Below, in pieces: positions 7,550 to 15,363 of a DNA stretch of 64,000 bases. The position numbers and the translations under genes are program-made. Origin of the DNA: Schumannella sp. 10F1B-5-1 (GTDB taxonomy: Bacteria; Actinomycetota; Actinomycetes; Actinomycetales; Microbacteriaceae). Under the pieces are notes generated by a model, which made no database searches, was not told the DNA's origin, and saw only the letters and a program-made list of their open reading frames with translations. Every line of letters starts with the position of its first letter. Position 1 is the stretch's first letter. The DNA lies in NCBI RefSeq assembly GCF_006517535.1, contig NZ_VHQH01000036.1:341560-405559 (forward strand), read 5' to 3'.

Positions 7550-8599
7550 ATGGCTCTCTACGACTTCATTACTGCTGTCGCTGCGACCTACGAGCGTCGC
7601 CTAGATAGCGACGGCCATCGAATACTCGCGACGGCGCCAGACACGCTCGATCCGCTGCTGCCTGCCGGATACATCGTGCGCTCGGGCGGCGGGAAGGGAA
7701 GAGCGACACTCACACCTTGGTTTGCGGTGCTCGATCCAGATGAAACATCGACACCTCAAGACGGCATGTACGTCGTCTACATCTTCTCCGCGGACTTGCG
7801 TCAGGTCACTCTGCTCCTCGGACAAGGAGCCACGCGTCTGAGCGACGACAGGGGTTGGTCAGTGGCACGAGAACGGCTTCTTTCGGATGCATCAACCCTC
7901 CGCGGCGCGCTCGGTTCTGCGGTTGATGACCTTCAGGACTCGTTCGAGCTCGGCGACAGAGGCAAACGAGCCCTCTCCTACATGGCCGGCGGCATCGTGT
8001 CGAAGACGTACGAGGTCGGAGCGCTTCCCGACGATTCGGTGCTCGAACGCGATCTAGCGCGATTCATGAGCCTCTATGTCCGGGCTCGCATCGAGCGGTC
8101 CAACCACGCGCAGCTCGATCCCGGATCAATTGTTTTGCCAGCGCGCCCACTCGTTCCAAGCGAACTCGCGTTCGCCCCGAAGTCGGACGAGGACTATCTG
8201 GTGAGCATCCGTGGGGTAGAAGCAGTAGCACGGAGCCGGCGTCACGAGACGATAGTCCGAGAATTGGGCGAGATTCTTGAGGCGCGGGGCCACGAGGCCG
8301 GGACGAACGTCCACCCGATCGATCTTGAGGTCCTCGCGTTGGAACGCAGATGGATGATTGAGGTCAAAGTCGTCCGCAATGGTGACGCGCGAGCCGCTGT
8401 TCGGGAGGCGATCGGTCAGCTGTTCGAGTACCGCTACTTCCTCCGCAGAGACCAGCCGGTGACGTTGACTGCTGCGTTCTCGGAGCCCGTGGGCGACGCG
8501 TACGTCCAGCTACTTCAGGAGCTCGGTATCGAAGCGATCTGGAAGAGCCGCCCTCGGTGGGAGGGCACCCCAGACGCCCGTTTCAACCTGCTGGCCTGA
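7550..8599 (+). CDS. restriction endonuclease-like protein: MrcB-type N-terminal domain plus PD-(D/E)xK nuclease
   Basis: A 349-residue protein starting at the ATG 20 nt after the DedA stop; the open frame extends upstream inside DedA but without matching content. The N-terminal half resembles the MrcB N-terminal (DUF3578) domain: PWFAVLDPDETSTPQDGMYV (57-73 and beyond), VYIFSADLRQVTLLLGQGAT (76-95). That fold is found in type IV modified-cytosine restriction proteins. The C-terminal part carries a PD-(D/E)xK nuclease core: IDLE with D258, WMIEVK with E271 and K273, then the helix EAIGQLFEYR with Q290 and Y294, a spacing typical of restriction enzymes. No NTPase motif is present, unlike McrB itself. 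Its GC content is low like that of the methyltransferase. It is probably the nuclease arm of the island; whether it cuts modified DNA (type IV-like) or unmodified DNA (partner of the methyltransferase) cannot be read. Confidence 0.82.
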   Translation: MALYDFITAVAATYERRLDSDGHRILATAPDTLDPLLPAGYIVRSGGGKGRATLTPWFAVLDPDETSTPQDGMYVVYIFSADLRQVTLLLGQGATRLSDDRGWSVARERLLSDASTLRGALGSAVDDLQDSFELGDRGKRALSYMAGGIVSKTYEVGALPDDSVLERDLARFMSLYVRARIERSNHAQLDPGSIVLPARPLVPSELAFAPKSDEDYLVSIRGVEAVARSRRHETIVRELGEILEARGHEAGTNVHPIDLEVLALERRWMIEVKVVRNGDARAAVREAIGQLFEYRYFLRRDQPVTLTAAFSEPVGDAYVQLLQELGIEAIWKSRPRWEGTPDARFNLLA

Positions 8600-8626
8600 C
8601 GCCGCCCACGGCGCGACACGCGTCGG

Positions 8627-8666
8627 TAAACTTCCCTCAGTCGTGCTCGGCGCCACGTGAGCACGA
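8627..8666 (+). promoter_or_regulatory. candidate promoter and inverted-repeat operator before the kinase gene
   Basis: A -10-like TAAACT (8627-8632) is followed at the expected transcription start by a perfect 8-bp inverted repeat, TCGTGCTC (8641-8648) and GAGCACGA (8659-8666), 10 nt apart. The repeat could be an operator for the kinase gene or a weak terminator for the nuclease gene that ends at 8599. The rest of 8600-8793 is C-rich and holds no gene. Confidence 0.35.
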
Positions 8667-8793
8667 CGATCGCGGCACGCAGCATCCCGTCGCGGATCGA
8701 CCGAGCACCACCGCCGGTCGCGCCCCCCAGCCCAGCCCAGCACCGCCAGCCCAGCACCGCCCGCCCAGCCCGCCCCACGCCAGGAGATCCCGC

Positions 8794-10704
8794 ATGGAAC
8801 GCCGCCGCTTCGAGATGCCCGCGCGCATCTCGGGCTGGCGACTCGGCGAGAAGCTCGGCGAGGGCTCGTTCGGCTACGTCGCCAAGGCCAGCCGCCTGCG
8901 CGTCGACGGCACCCGCCTCGAGGTCGCGCTCAAGGTCATGAAGCGCGACCCCGACTCGCCGCTCGACCTGGCGCACGAGTTCACGATCCTCAAGCGCATC
9001 GACAGCCCCTACGCGGTCAAGCTCATCGACAGTGGCATCGAAGAGAACGACGACGGCTCGGCGCTGCTCTGGCTGGCGACCGAGCTCATCCGCGGCGGCG
9101 ACCTGCGCGACGAGGTGCGCAAGCACGGACCCCTCGGCCGCGAGGAGTGGTGGCAGCTCGCCAACGACCTGCTCTCGGCCCTCGACGCGACCCACCGCGC
9201 CGGCACCGTGCACCTCGACGTCAAGCCCGCCAACGTGATGCGCCAAGACGGACGCTCGGTGCTCGTCGACTTCGGCATCGCCTCGTTCGTCGCCATCTCC
9301 GACCCCGGGGATGCCGGCGGCGGCACCCCCGGATACTGCTCGCCCGAGCAGGTCGACGGCCGCATCGACGGCGCCGACCTGCACTTCGCCGCCGACCTGT
9401 TCAGCGCCGCCGCGACGCTCGTGTTCGCCGGCATCGGACGTCCGCCGTGGAAGGTTCCCGCCGGCGACGCCCGCAAGCTCGGCGCCGCCCTGCACCGCGT
9501 GCTCACGACCGAGCCGCCCTACCTGCTCGGGCTCGATCAGCAGCAGATCCAGCTCATCACCCCGATGCTCGCCGTCGAGCCGTCGAAGCGACCCACCGCC
9601 GCGCAGGCCCTCGACTTCGTGAAGCACCAGCGCAGCGCCCACCGCGAGAACAGCTTCGGCACCGCCGCGACCAACCTGTCGGGGCATCCCCAGTTCCCCG
9701 AGCAGCCGCTGCACCAGGTGCCCGCGGCAGGATCCTCGCCCTACCTCGCCCCGCCGGTCACGCAGTACGGCGCCACCTCGGCGACCGGGCAGCTGCCGCC
9801 GACGCATTACACGGGCACCGGGCTCCCGGGTACGGGGATGCCGGGCACGGCGATGCCGGGCACGGCGATGCCGGCGGCCGGTGGACCTGCCACGAACATG
9901 CCGGCGACCGGGATGCCGGGCTCCGGCCCGTCAGTCGGCGGCGGCACGCAATACACGGGTGCGCCGTCCGGCCCCGCGCCCTCCGGACCCCTGCCGTTCG
10001 CGACGGGCCCTTTCGGCGCCGGCCAGTCGCCGCAGATCGTCGGGGGATCGGCCCTCGGCGGGTCGATGCCGGGGGCTCCCGTCGCGCAGCCGAACCCGGC
10101 GACGCATCCCTCGTTCCCGCCGAGCACGCATCCCTCGCAGCCTTCGCATCCGTCGTCGCAGCCGTCGGGGCCGCCTTCGGGTGCGACGCACTACGGGGCT
10201 CCGCAGAACTTCGCTCCGCAGGGCTTCTCCGGTCCGTCGCAGGGCGGCTGGGGCGCGAACGGAGCGACCGGAGCGAGCGGCTCGAACCACGGCGCCACCG
10301 GCCCCGGAGCACCCGGCGGTCCGGCGACCTACAGCGACTCCGGCATCCACGGCGCGCCCGACGCGACCCTGCACCGGCTGCGCCCGCAGGCCGCGCCCGG
10401 CGAGGGGCCCAACTTCTTCACCGCCTGGCTGCTGTCGTGGCTGCTCGGCATCTTCGGCATCGACCGCTTCTACCTGGGCCGACCGTTCAGCGGAGCCCTC
10501 AAATTGCTCACGCTCGGCGGCCTCGGAATCTGGGCCGTGCTCGACGTCATCCTGCTCTCGCGTGACGTGCTCAGCGACGGCAAGGGCCGCCGGATGGTCG
10601 CGCCCGAGGCGGGCCGCGGCGCGCTGCGCGCGATCCCGGTGATCTCGGCGATCCTCTGGCTGCTGTTCATCCCGCTGTTCATCCTCACGACGATCAACCC
10701 CTGA
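8794..10704 (+). CDS. Hanks-type serine/threonine protein kinase with C-terminal TM2 domain
   Basis: A 636-residue protein; AGGAG at 8782-8786, 7 nt before the ATG, decides the start although the frame is open further upstream. Residues 14-280 form a eukaryotic-like kinase: glycine loop GEGSFG (22-27), catalytic K47 (ALKVMK), HLDVKPANVM with the catalytic aspartate D142 and N147, DFG (159-161), and GTPGYCSPEQ (about 177-186). The usual HRD is HLD. Residues about 290-530 are a Pro/Gly/Ser/Thr-rich linker with tandem PGTAMP-type repeats. The C-terminus (about 540-600) is a TM2 domain: FFTAWLLSWLLGIFGIDRFYLG, two membrane helices joined by a DRF-containing turn, plus a further helix at the end. 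No PASTA repeats occur, so it is not the PknB cell-wall sensor type. The kinase is presumably cytoplasmic and tethered by its tail. Its high GC suggests it is resident rather than part of the island. Confidence 0.92.
   Translation: MERRRFEMPARISGWRLGEKLGEGSFGYVAKASRLRVDGTRLEVALKVMKRDPDSPLDLAHEFTILKRIDSPYAVKLIDSGIEENDDGSALLWLATELIRGGDLRDEVRKHGPLGREEWWQLANDLLSALDATHRAGTVHLDVKPANVMRQDGRSVLVDFGIASFVAISDPGDAGGGTPGYCSPEQVDGRIDGADLHFAADLFSAAATLVFAGIGRPPWKVPAGDARKLGAALHRVLTTEPPYLLGLDQQQIQLITPMLAVEPSKRPTAAQALDFVKHQRSAHRENSFGTAATNLSGHPQFPEQPLHQVPAAGSSPYLAPPVTQYGATSATGQLPPTHYTGTGLPGTGMPGTAMPGTAMPAAGGPATNMPATGMPGSGPSVGGGTQYTGAPSGPAPSGPLPFATGPFGAGQSPQIVGGSALGGSMPGAPVAQPNPATHPSFPPSTHPSQPSHPSSQPSGPPSGATHYGAPQNFAPQGFSGPSQGGWGANGATGASGSNHGATGPGAPGGPATYSDSGIHGAPDATLHRLRPQAAPGEGPNFFTAWLLSWLLGIFGIDRFYLGRPFSGALKLLTLGGLGIWAVLDVILLSRDVLSDGKGRRMVAPEAGRGALRAIPVISAILWLLFIPLFILTTINP
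9811..9927 (+). repeat. in-frame tandem repeats in the kinase linker
   Basis: Near-identical 15-bp units based on ATGCCGGGCACGGCG recur here and encode PGTAMP/PATGMP repeats of the extracatalytic linker. Such runs vary easily in copy number. Confidence 0.75.
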
Positions 10705-10724
10705 ATCGGCGACCGGCAGGCGAA

Positions 10725-10769
10725 CGGGCCGGACAGACCAACGGCCCGACGCCGCAGCGCCGAGCCGTT
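10725..10769. terminator. candidate terminator between convergent genes
   Basis: Two alternative stems fit: CGGGCCG (10725-10731) with CGGCCCG (10742-10748), and AACGGC (10740-10745) with GCCGTT (10764-10769). They lie between the kinase and the convergent dehydrogenase. No U-tract is present, as is common in these organisms. Confidence 0.4.
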
Positions 10770-10800
10770 GTGCTGTGGGTCAATGCCCAGTGTCACCGCG

Positions 10801-11556
10801 TCAGTGCGCCGCGTACCCGCCGTCGACCAGGTGGTAGCTGCCCGTGATGAACGAAGCGGCGTCCGAAGCGAGGAACGCGACGAGCGACGCGACCTCCTCC
10901 GGCTGGCCGAGGCGGCCGAGGGCGTGCTGGTCGGCGAGCGCCTTCTGGGCCTCGGGGGTGAGGTTCGCATCCACCAGCGGGGTGTGGATGAAGCCCGGGC
11001 CGACGGCGTTGACGCGCACCTTCGCCGCGCCGTACTCGAGGGCGGCGTTCTTGGTGAGTCCGACGACGCCGTGCTTGGTGGTGACGTAGGCGCCCGACAT
11101 CGGGATGCCGACCGACCCGAGCACCGAGGCCATGTTGATGATCGAGCCGCCGCCGTTCTTGACGAGCTCGGGGATCTGGAAGCGCAGGCCGTAGAACACG
11201 GCGTTGAGGTTGACCTCGATGACCTTCTGCCACGAGTCGATCGGGTACTCGCCGATCGGGGCGGCGGCGCCGCCGATGCCGGCGTTGTTGACGGCGAAGC
11301 CCAGCGGGGCGAGCGCGGCGGCCGCGGCGACCGACTTCTCGGCGACCTCGGGGTCGGAGATGTCGCCGACGAACGCGGCGGCGGTTCCACCGGCCTCGGT
11401 GATCTCGGCCACGACCTTCTCGGCCGACTCGGCGCGCAGGTCGGCGACGAGCACGGCGGCGCCGCTCGCGGCGAGGGTGTGCGCGACGGCGCGGCCGATG
11501 CCGGAGCCGGCTCCGGTGACGAGGGCGGAGCGTCCGGAGACGTCGTACTGGGCCAT
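10801..11556 (-). CDS. short-chain dehydrogenase/reductase (SDR, 3-oxoacyl-ACP reductase-like)
   Basis: A 251-residue classical SDR. The NAD(P) site is TGAGSGIGRAVA near the N-terminus, followed by NNAGIGG; the active site is the Ser of NMASVLGS with Y and K in AYVTTKHGV. The C-terminus VDGGYAAH is typical of FabG-like enzymes. The ATG at 11556 is chosen because AGAAGGA lies 7 nt upstream, although the frame continues further. It is transcribed divergently from a TetR regulator at 11834, a usual pairing in which the regulator controls the dehydrogenase. The substrate cannot be read. Confidence 0.9.
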   Translation of the reverse strand: MAQYDVSGRSALVTGAGSGIGRAVAHTLAASGAAVLVADLRAESAEKVVAEITEAGGTAAAFVGDISDPEVAEKSVAAAAALAPLGFAVNNAGIGGAAAPIGEYPIDSWQKVIEVNLNAVFYGLRFQIPELVKNGGGSIINMASVLGSVGIPMSGAYVTTKHGVVGLTKNAALEYGAAKVRVNAVGPGFIHTPLVDANLTPEAQKALADQHALGRLGQPEEVASLVAFLASDAASFITGSYHLVDGGYAAH

Positions 11557-11833
11557 GATGTGTTCCTTCTCTGACGGGATGTTCGATGCCCGCGTCAGAG
11601 GGTCGGATGGCCGCGGAGGCGCTGGGCGGTGCGGGCGGCGAGGGTTCGCCGCCAACCGGTTATCTTACGCCTGTTGCATGCCTTGCTTATGCATTCGCAT
11701 GGATGCGCGGGGCCCGGTGACCGGATGCGCGGCGCCGACCGTGCGCGTTTCGCCGACGACGCGTCTCGCCACGCCGCCCCCAAAACGGCCGGATGTGTCG
11801 TCACGTCCCTGCCGTGGCGGTACCTTTCCCCTG
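11557..11833. promoter_or_regulatory. divergent regulatory region (SDR / TetR)
   Basis: It contains no gene. It holds an AT-rich patch (11660-11700) with a short inverted repeat TGCAT-N9-ATGCA (11675-11693), a possible operator. A -10 box TACCTT (11821-11826) lies 7 nt before the ATG of the TetR gene and implies a leaderless mRNA. Confidence 0.45.
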
Positions 11834-12421
11834 ATGGACGCACGTCAACGCCGCAGCCGCGCCGCACTCCGCGCCGCTGTGCTCCAGCTCGCCGCCGAAA
11901 CCCCGATCGCCGAGGTCACGGCGACCGACATCGCCGCGGCCGCCGGCGTGCACCGCACGACCTTCTACCAGCACGCCGCCTCGCCGGTCGAGCTGCTGCT
12001 CGACGCCCTCGGCGCGGAGATCGACGAGGCCCGCCAGCGCACCCTCGGCGACCACCCCGAGTCGAGCGCCGCCGACGCCATCGACGCCGTCTCGCGCGCC
12101 GTGCTCGAGCACATCGATCACCACGCCGCCGTCTACCGTCGCGGGCTCGGCCCGGCGAGCGGCGGCGGCAGCCTGCACCGGATGCTCGGCGACCACTTCC
12201 TCACCAGCATCCGCCTGCTGCGCGAGCAGGGCCGCGTCGGCGACGCACCGGTCCCCGCCGGCGCCGACCACGACTACATCCAGGCCTCGTCGGATCGCCA
12301 CCACGCCGACGGCGCCGCCGGCGCGATCGCCGTCTGGCTCGACCTGCCCGAGCCGCGGAGCATCGACACCTTCCTGCAGGTGCTCGACGTCATCCAGCCC
12401 CCGTGGTGGCCGCGGGCGTGA
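11834..12421 (+). CDS. TetR/AcrR family transcriptional regulator
   Basis: A 195-residue one-domain regulator. The N-terminal helix-turn-helix reads EVTATDIAAAAGVHRTTFYQ followed by H, the standard TetR recognition helix; the rest is an all-helical ligand domain without recognisable ligand. The start is fixed by the TACCTT -10 box 7 nt upstream, with no Shine-Dalgarno. It is divergent from the SDR gene and probably represses it and itself. Confidence 0.9.
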   Translation: MDARQRRSRAALRAAVLQLAAETPIAEVTATDIAAAAGVHRTTFYQHAASPVELLLDALGAEIDEARQRTLGDHPESSAADAIDAVSRAVLEHIDHHAAVYRRGLGPASGGGSLHRMLGDHFLTSIRLLREQGRVGDAPVPAGADHDYIQASSDRHHADGAAGAIAVWLDLPEPRSIDTFLQVLDVIQPPWWPRA

Positions 12422-12439
12422 ACCGGAGCTGACCGGAGT

Positions 12440-13219
12440 TCAGCGCGCGCGCCAGGCGCCGCCGATCGCGATCGGCAGCAGCACCATCGACCTCAGGTCG
12501 AACAGCGCGTGCACGACGATCGGCACCCAGATCATGCCGGTCACGGCATACAGGCCGAAGAACACGAGTCCGAGCACGGTCGCCATGACCGCGCCGCGCC
12601 AGCCCTGGTAGGCGTGGAGGGCGCCGAACAGCACGATCGCGATCCCGGCGGCGAGCAGGGCGGCGGGGCCGTCGCTCGACCCGGCCAGCGCATCCACGAG
12701 CACGGCGAAGAGCAGCGTCGGCACGGCGAGCCGGAACAGCAGCTCCTCCATCACGCCCGCGTTGATCGACATCCCGGCGCCCCAGCCGAGCTCGCGGCGG
12801 TTGCGCGGCAGCAGCGCCTGCACGTCGCCGATCGCCGGGATCTCGTCGACCTTGCCGCGCAGCAGCACGGCCGGCAGCAGAAGTCCCGCGAGGAACGCGA
12901 CGCTGAGGCCGATGCCCAGACCCGCACCGAGCCCGCCGTCGAGGCGCGGCAGCAGCAGCGACACCGGGGGAGCGGCGCGCAGCGCGTCGAGCATCCGCCC
13001 CACCTCCGACCCGACCGCGAGCAGGATGAGCGCCGTCAGGCCCGCGAACACGCCGAATCCCTCGAGCAGCCAGCGGCGGTAGACCTTCTGCCGCGCCTCG
13101 GTCGAGTGCAGGCGGCGGAAGCGCGCGTACTCCTGCCGGTCCTTGAGCACCCCGCGCCACACGAGCACGGCGACCACGAGCAGCAGCAGCGCGAGCCGGG
13201 CGGCGGCGAGAGCATCCAT
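12440..13219 (-). CDS. CPBP family intramembrane metalloprotease (CAAX protease-like)
   Basis: A 259-residue polytopic membrane protein of the ABI/CPBP family. The three conserved motifs are present: EELLFR (glutamates and arginine), FGALHAYQGW (histidine) and VHALFD (second histidine). About seven to eight hydrophobic segments are seen. Two in-frame ATGs lie close together (13228 and 13219); AGGA sits 8 nt before the second, which is therefore preferred. Members process or bind membrane peptides and often give immunity to bacteriocins; the substrate here is unknown. It is convergent with the TetR gene and divergent from the MFS gene. Confidence 0.87.
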   Translation of the reverse strand: MDALAAARLALLLLVVAVLVWRGVLKDRQEYARFRRLHSTEARQKVYRRWLLEGFGVFAGLTALILLAVGSEVGRMLDALRAAPPVSLLLPRLDGGLGAGLGIGLSVAFLAGLLLPAVLLRGKVDEIPAIGDVQALLPRNRRELGWGAGMSINAGVMEELLFRLAVPTLLFAVLVDALAGSSDGPAALLAAGIAIVLFGALHAYQGWRGAVMATVLGLVFFGLYAVTGMIWVPIVVHALFDLRSMVLLPIAIGGAWRAR

Positions 13220-13334
13220 CGGGTCCATCCTGCCGGGCTGCGAGGGCTCGTGCCTGAGTGCGGCTCGACGCGCGGGATGCCGGCGGCGGGGAATGCCTGT
13301 CGGCGGTGCGGGCTTCACTTGAGGTGATGACTGG

Positions 13335-14852
13335 ATGCGCCACCCCGCCCGCGAACGGACCCCGCCGATGAGCCGCGGGGTGTCGAGCGGCCGCGCGGGC
13401 ACCGCCTCCGCCGGCGTCGGCCTGCGCTCGGAGCGCGGCCCGATCCTGCTCTCGCTCATGGTGTCGACGGGCCTGATCGCGATCGACTCGACGATCCTGG
13501 CGACGGCGGTGCCGACGATCACGCACGAGCTCGGCGGCTTCGCGCAGTTCCCGTGGCTGTTCTCGATCTACCTGCTCGCGCAGGCGGTCGCCGTGCCCGT
13601 CTACTCGAAGCTCGCCGATACCTTCGGCCGCAAGCCGGTCATGCTCGCCGGCATCGCGCTGTTCCTGCTCGGCTCGATCCTCTGCGGTCTGGCCTGGAGC
13701 ATGCCCGCGCTGATCGCGTTCCGCGCCGTGCAGGGGCTTGGCGCCGGCGCGATCCAGCCGATGTCGATGACGATCGCGGGCGACATCTACACGCTCGCCG
13801 AGCGCGCCAAGACGCAGGGCTACATGGCCAGCGTCTGGGCGATCTCGTCGGTCGTCGGCCCGGCGCTCGGCGGCGTGTTCGCCCAGCTCGACGCCTGGCG
13901 CTGGATCTTCTTCGTCAACGTGCCGCTCTGCCTTCTCGCCGGCGCGCTGCTGCTGCGCAACTTCCACGAGAAGGTCGAGAAGCGGCAGCATCGCATCGAC
14001 TACCTCGGGGCGGCGCTGCTGACGGGCGCGCTCGCGCTGCTCATCCTGGGCGTGCTCGAGGGCGGGCAGGCCTGGGCCTGGGCGTCGCTGCCCAGCATCC
14101 TCGTCTTCGGTTTCGGAGCCCTGCTGCTCGCCGCCGCGCTCGTCGTCGAGTCGCGCGCCGCCGAGCCGATCCTGCCGCTCCGGATGCTCGGCCGCCGACT
14201 GCTCGTCACGACCAACCTGATCTCGCTCACGCTCGGCGCCGTCGTGCTCGGCCTCACCTCGTATGTGCCGACCTATCTCGAGGGCGCGATCGGCACCCCG
14301 CCGCTGCTGGCCGGTGCGGCGCTCGCCGCGCTGACGCTCGGCTGGCCGATCGCCGCGACGCTGTCGGGCCGGCTCTACCTGCGCTTCGGCTTCAAGCGCA
14401 CCGTGCTGATCGGCATGATCGGGATGCTCGCGGGAACCCTGGTGCTGATGCTCACGGCCGCGACACCGAGCGTGGCGATGGTCGCCGTCGCGGCGTTCAT
14501 CACCGGCCTCGGCTGCGGACTCATCGCCACGCCGTCGCTGCTCGCGGCTCAGGCGACCGCGACCTGGGGCGAGCGCGGCGTCGTCACCGGGCTGAACATG
14601 TTCGCCCGCAGTGTGGGCAGCGCCGTCGGCGTGGCCGTGTTCGGCGCGATCGCGAACGGCATCATCCAGACGGATGCGGCGGGCGACCAGACGCCGTCGT
14701 CGGTCATCGCCGGGTCGCAGGCCGTGTTCGTGGCGGTCGTCGTGGTCGCGCTGCTCACCCTCGCCGCGGCGATCGCGATGCCGCGCACGCCCGTCGCCCA
14801 GCGCGAGGCGCCCACGGCGCCGTCCGGCGACGACGTGCAGCAGCCCGCCTGA
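13335..14852 (+). CDS. MFS multidrug efflux transporter, DHA2 (EmrB/QacA) type
   Basis: A 505-residue proton-driven exporter with about 14 membrane segments. Diagnostic motifs: the motif D1 region IDSTILATAVPTITHELGG, motif A KLADTFGRKPVML, motif B (AFRAVQGLGAGAIQPMSM) and motif C (GPALGGVFAQLDAWRWIFFV). GAGGTGA 7 nt before the ATG supports this start. Substrates are probably drugs or other amphipathic cations. The regulator is not obvious; the nearest TetR gene is 0.9 kb upstream with the CPBP gene between them. Confidence 0.93.
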   Translation: MRHPARERTPPMSRGVSSGRAGTASAGVGLRSERGPILLSLMVSTGLIAIDSTILATAVPTITHELGGFAQFPWLFSIYLLAQAVAVPVYSKLADTFGRKPVMLAGIALFLLGSILCGLAWSMPALIAFRAVQGLGAGAIQPMSMTIAGDIYTLAERAKTQGYMASVWAISSVVGPALGGVFAQLDAWRWIFFVNVPLCLLAGALLLRNFHEKVEKRQHRIDYLGAALLTGALALLILGVLEGGQAWAWASLPSILVFGFGALLLAAALVVESRAAEPILPLRMLGRRLLVTTNLISLTLGAVVLGLTSYVPTYLEGAIGTPPLLAGAALAALTLGWPIAATLSGRLYLRFGFKRTVLIGMIGMLAGTLVLMLTAATPSVAMVAVAAFITGLGCGLIATPSLLAAQATATWGERGVVTGLNMFARSVGSAVGVAVFGAIANGIIQTDAAGDQTPSSVIAGSQAVFVAVVVVALLTLAAAIAMPRTPVAQREAPTAPSGDDVQQPA

Positions 14853-14866
14853 GCCGGGGCGAACCG

Positions 14867-15250
14867 CTAGGCGCGGATGCGCGCCGTGACCTCGATCTCG
14901 ATGAGCATCTCGGGCTCCATGAGCGGCACCTGCATCATCGTCGCGGCCGGGCGCACCTCGCCGAAGACCTCGCGCAGGGCGGGCCAGCACTCCGAGAAGC
15001 GCGACCCGTCGGTCAGCAGATAGTGCACGCGCACGACGTCGGCGAACGAGGCGCCCGCCTCGGTCAGCGCCGCCCCGATGTTGCGCAGCACCTGCGCGGT
15101 CTGCTCGCCCAGGTCGCTCGAGATCTCGCCGGTCGCGTAGTCGTAGCCGGTGGTGCCCGACACGAACACCCAGTCGCCGTCGACGACGGCGCGCGAGTAT
15201 CCGATCTGCGCCTCGAACTCGGAGCCGCTGGAGATGAGTCGTCGTGTCAT
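14867..15250 (-). CDS. RidA family (YjgF/YER057c/UK114) protein
   Basis: A 127-residue protein of the RidA family, trimeric enzymes or binding proteins that hydrolyse reactive enamine/imine intermediates from PLP enzymes. Seen: GYSRAVVDGDWVFVSGTTGY near the N-terminus, QTAQVLRNIGAALTEAGASF in the middle and IEIEVTARI at the end, which are family signatures. The conserved arginine near residue 105 that binds the carboxylate is replaced or shifted (EVRPAATMMQVP contains an R), so it may belong to a non-archetypal subgroup. The ATG at 15250 matches the normal family length. Confidence 0.88.
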   Translation of the reverse strand: MTRRLISSGSEFEAQIGYSRAVVDGDWVFVSGTTGYDYATGEISSDLGEQTAQVLRNIGAALTEAGASFADVVRVHYLLTDGSRFSECWPALREVFGEVRPAATMMQVPLMEPEMLIEIEVTARIRA

Positions 15251-15363
15251 GCGCTCATCGTGGCAGGTGGGTGCCGCATCCACTGACCACCCGACGGGCG
15301 CCACGTCGCCGCCGACCGTGCCGCAACGGCGCCGGCGGCGCACGGCGCGGCAGGATGGGGGGC

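Noticed and set aside
8515..9807. Minus-strand open frame of 430 codons opposite the kinase
   Set aside because: Shadow frame. The kinase on the plus strand has complete catalytic motifs and a ribosome-binding site.
8794..10704. The Ser/Thr kinase as a phage-defence kinase of the island
   Set aside because: Its GC content and linker composition match core genes, it has a separate promoter and a long gap, and the TM2 tail suggests an envelope role.
12390..14990. Long minus-strand open frame of 866 codons opposite the MFS gene
   Set aside because: Composition is Arg/Asp/His-rich with no domain, and the opposite strand codes for the MFS and CPBP proteins.
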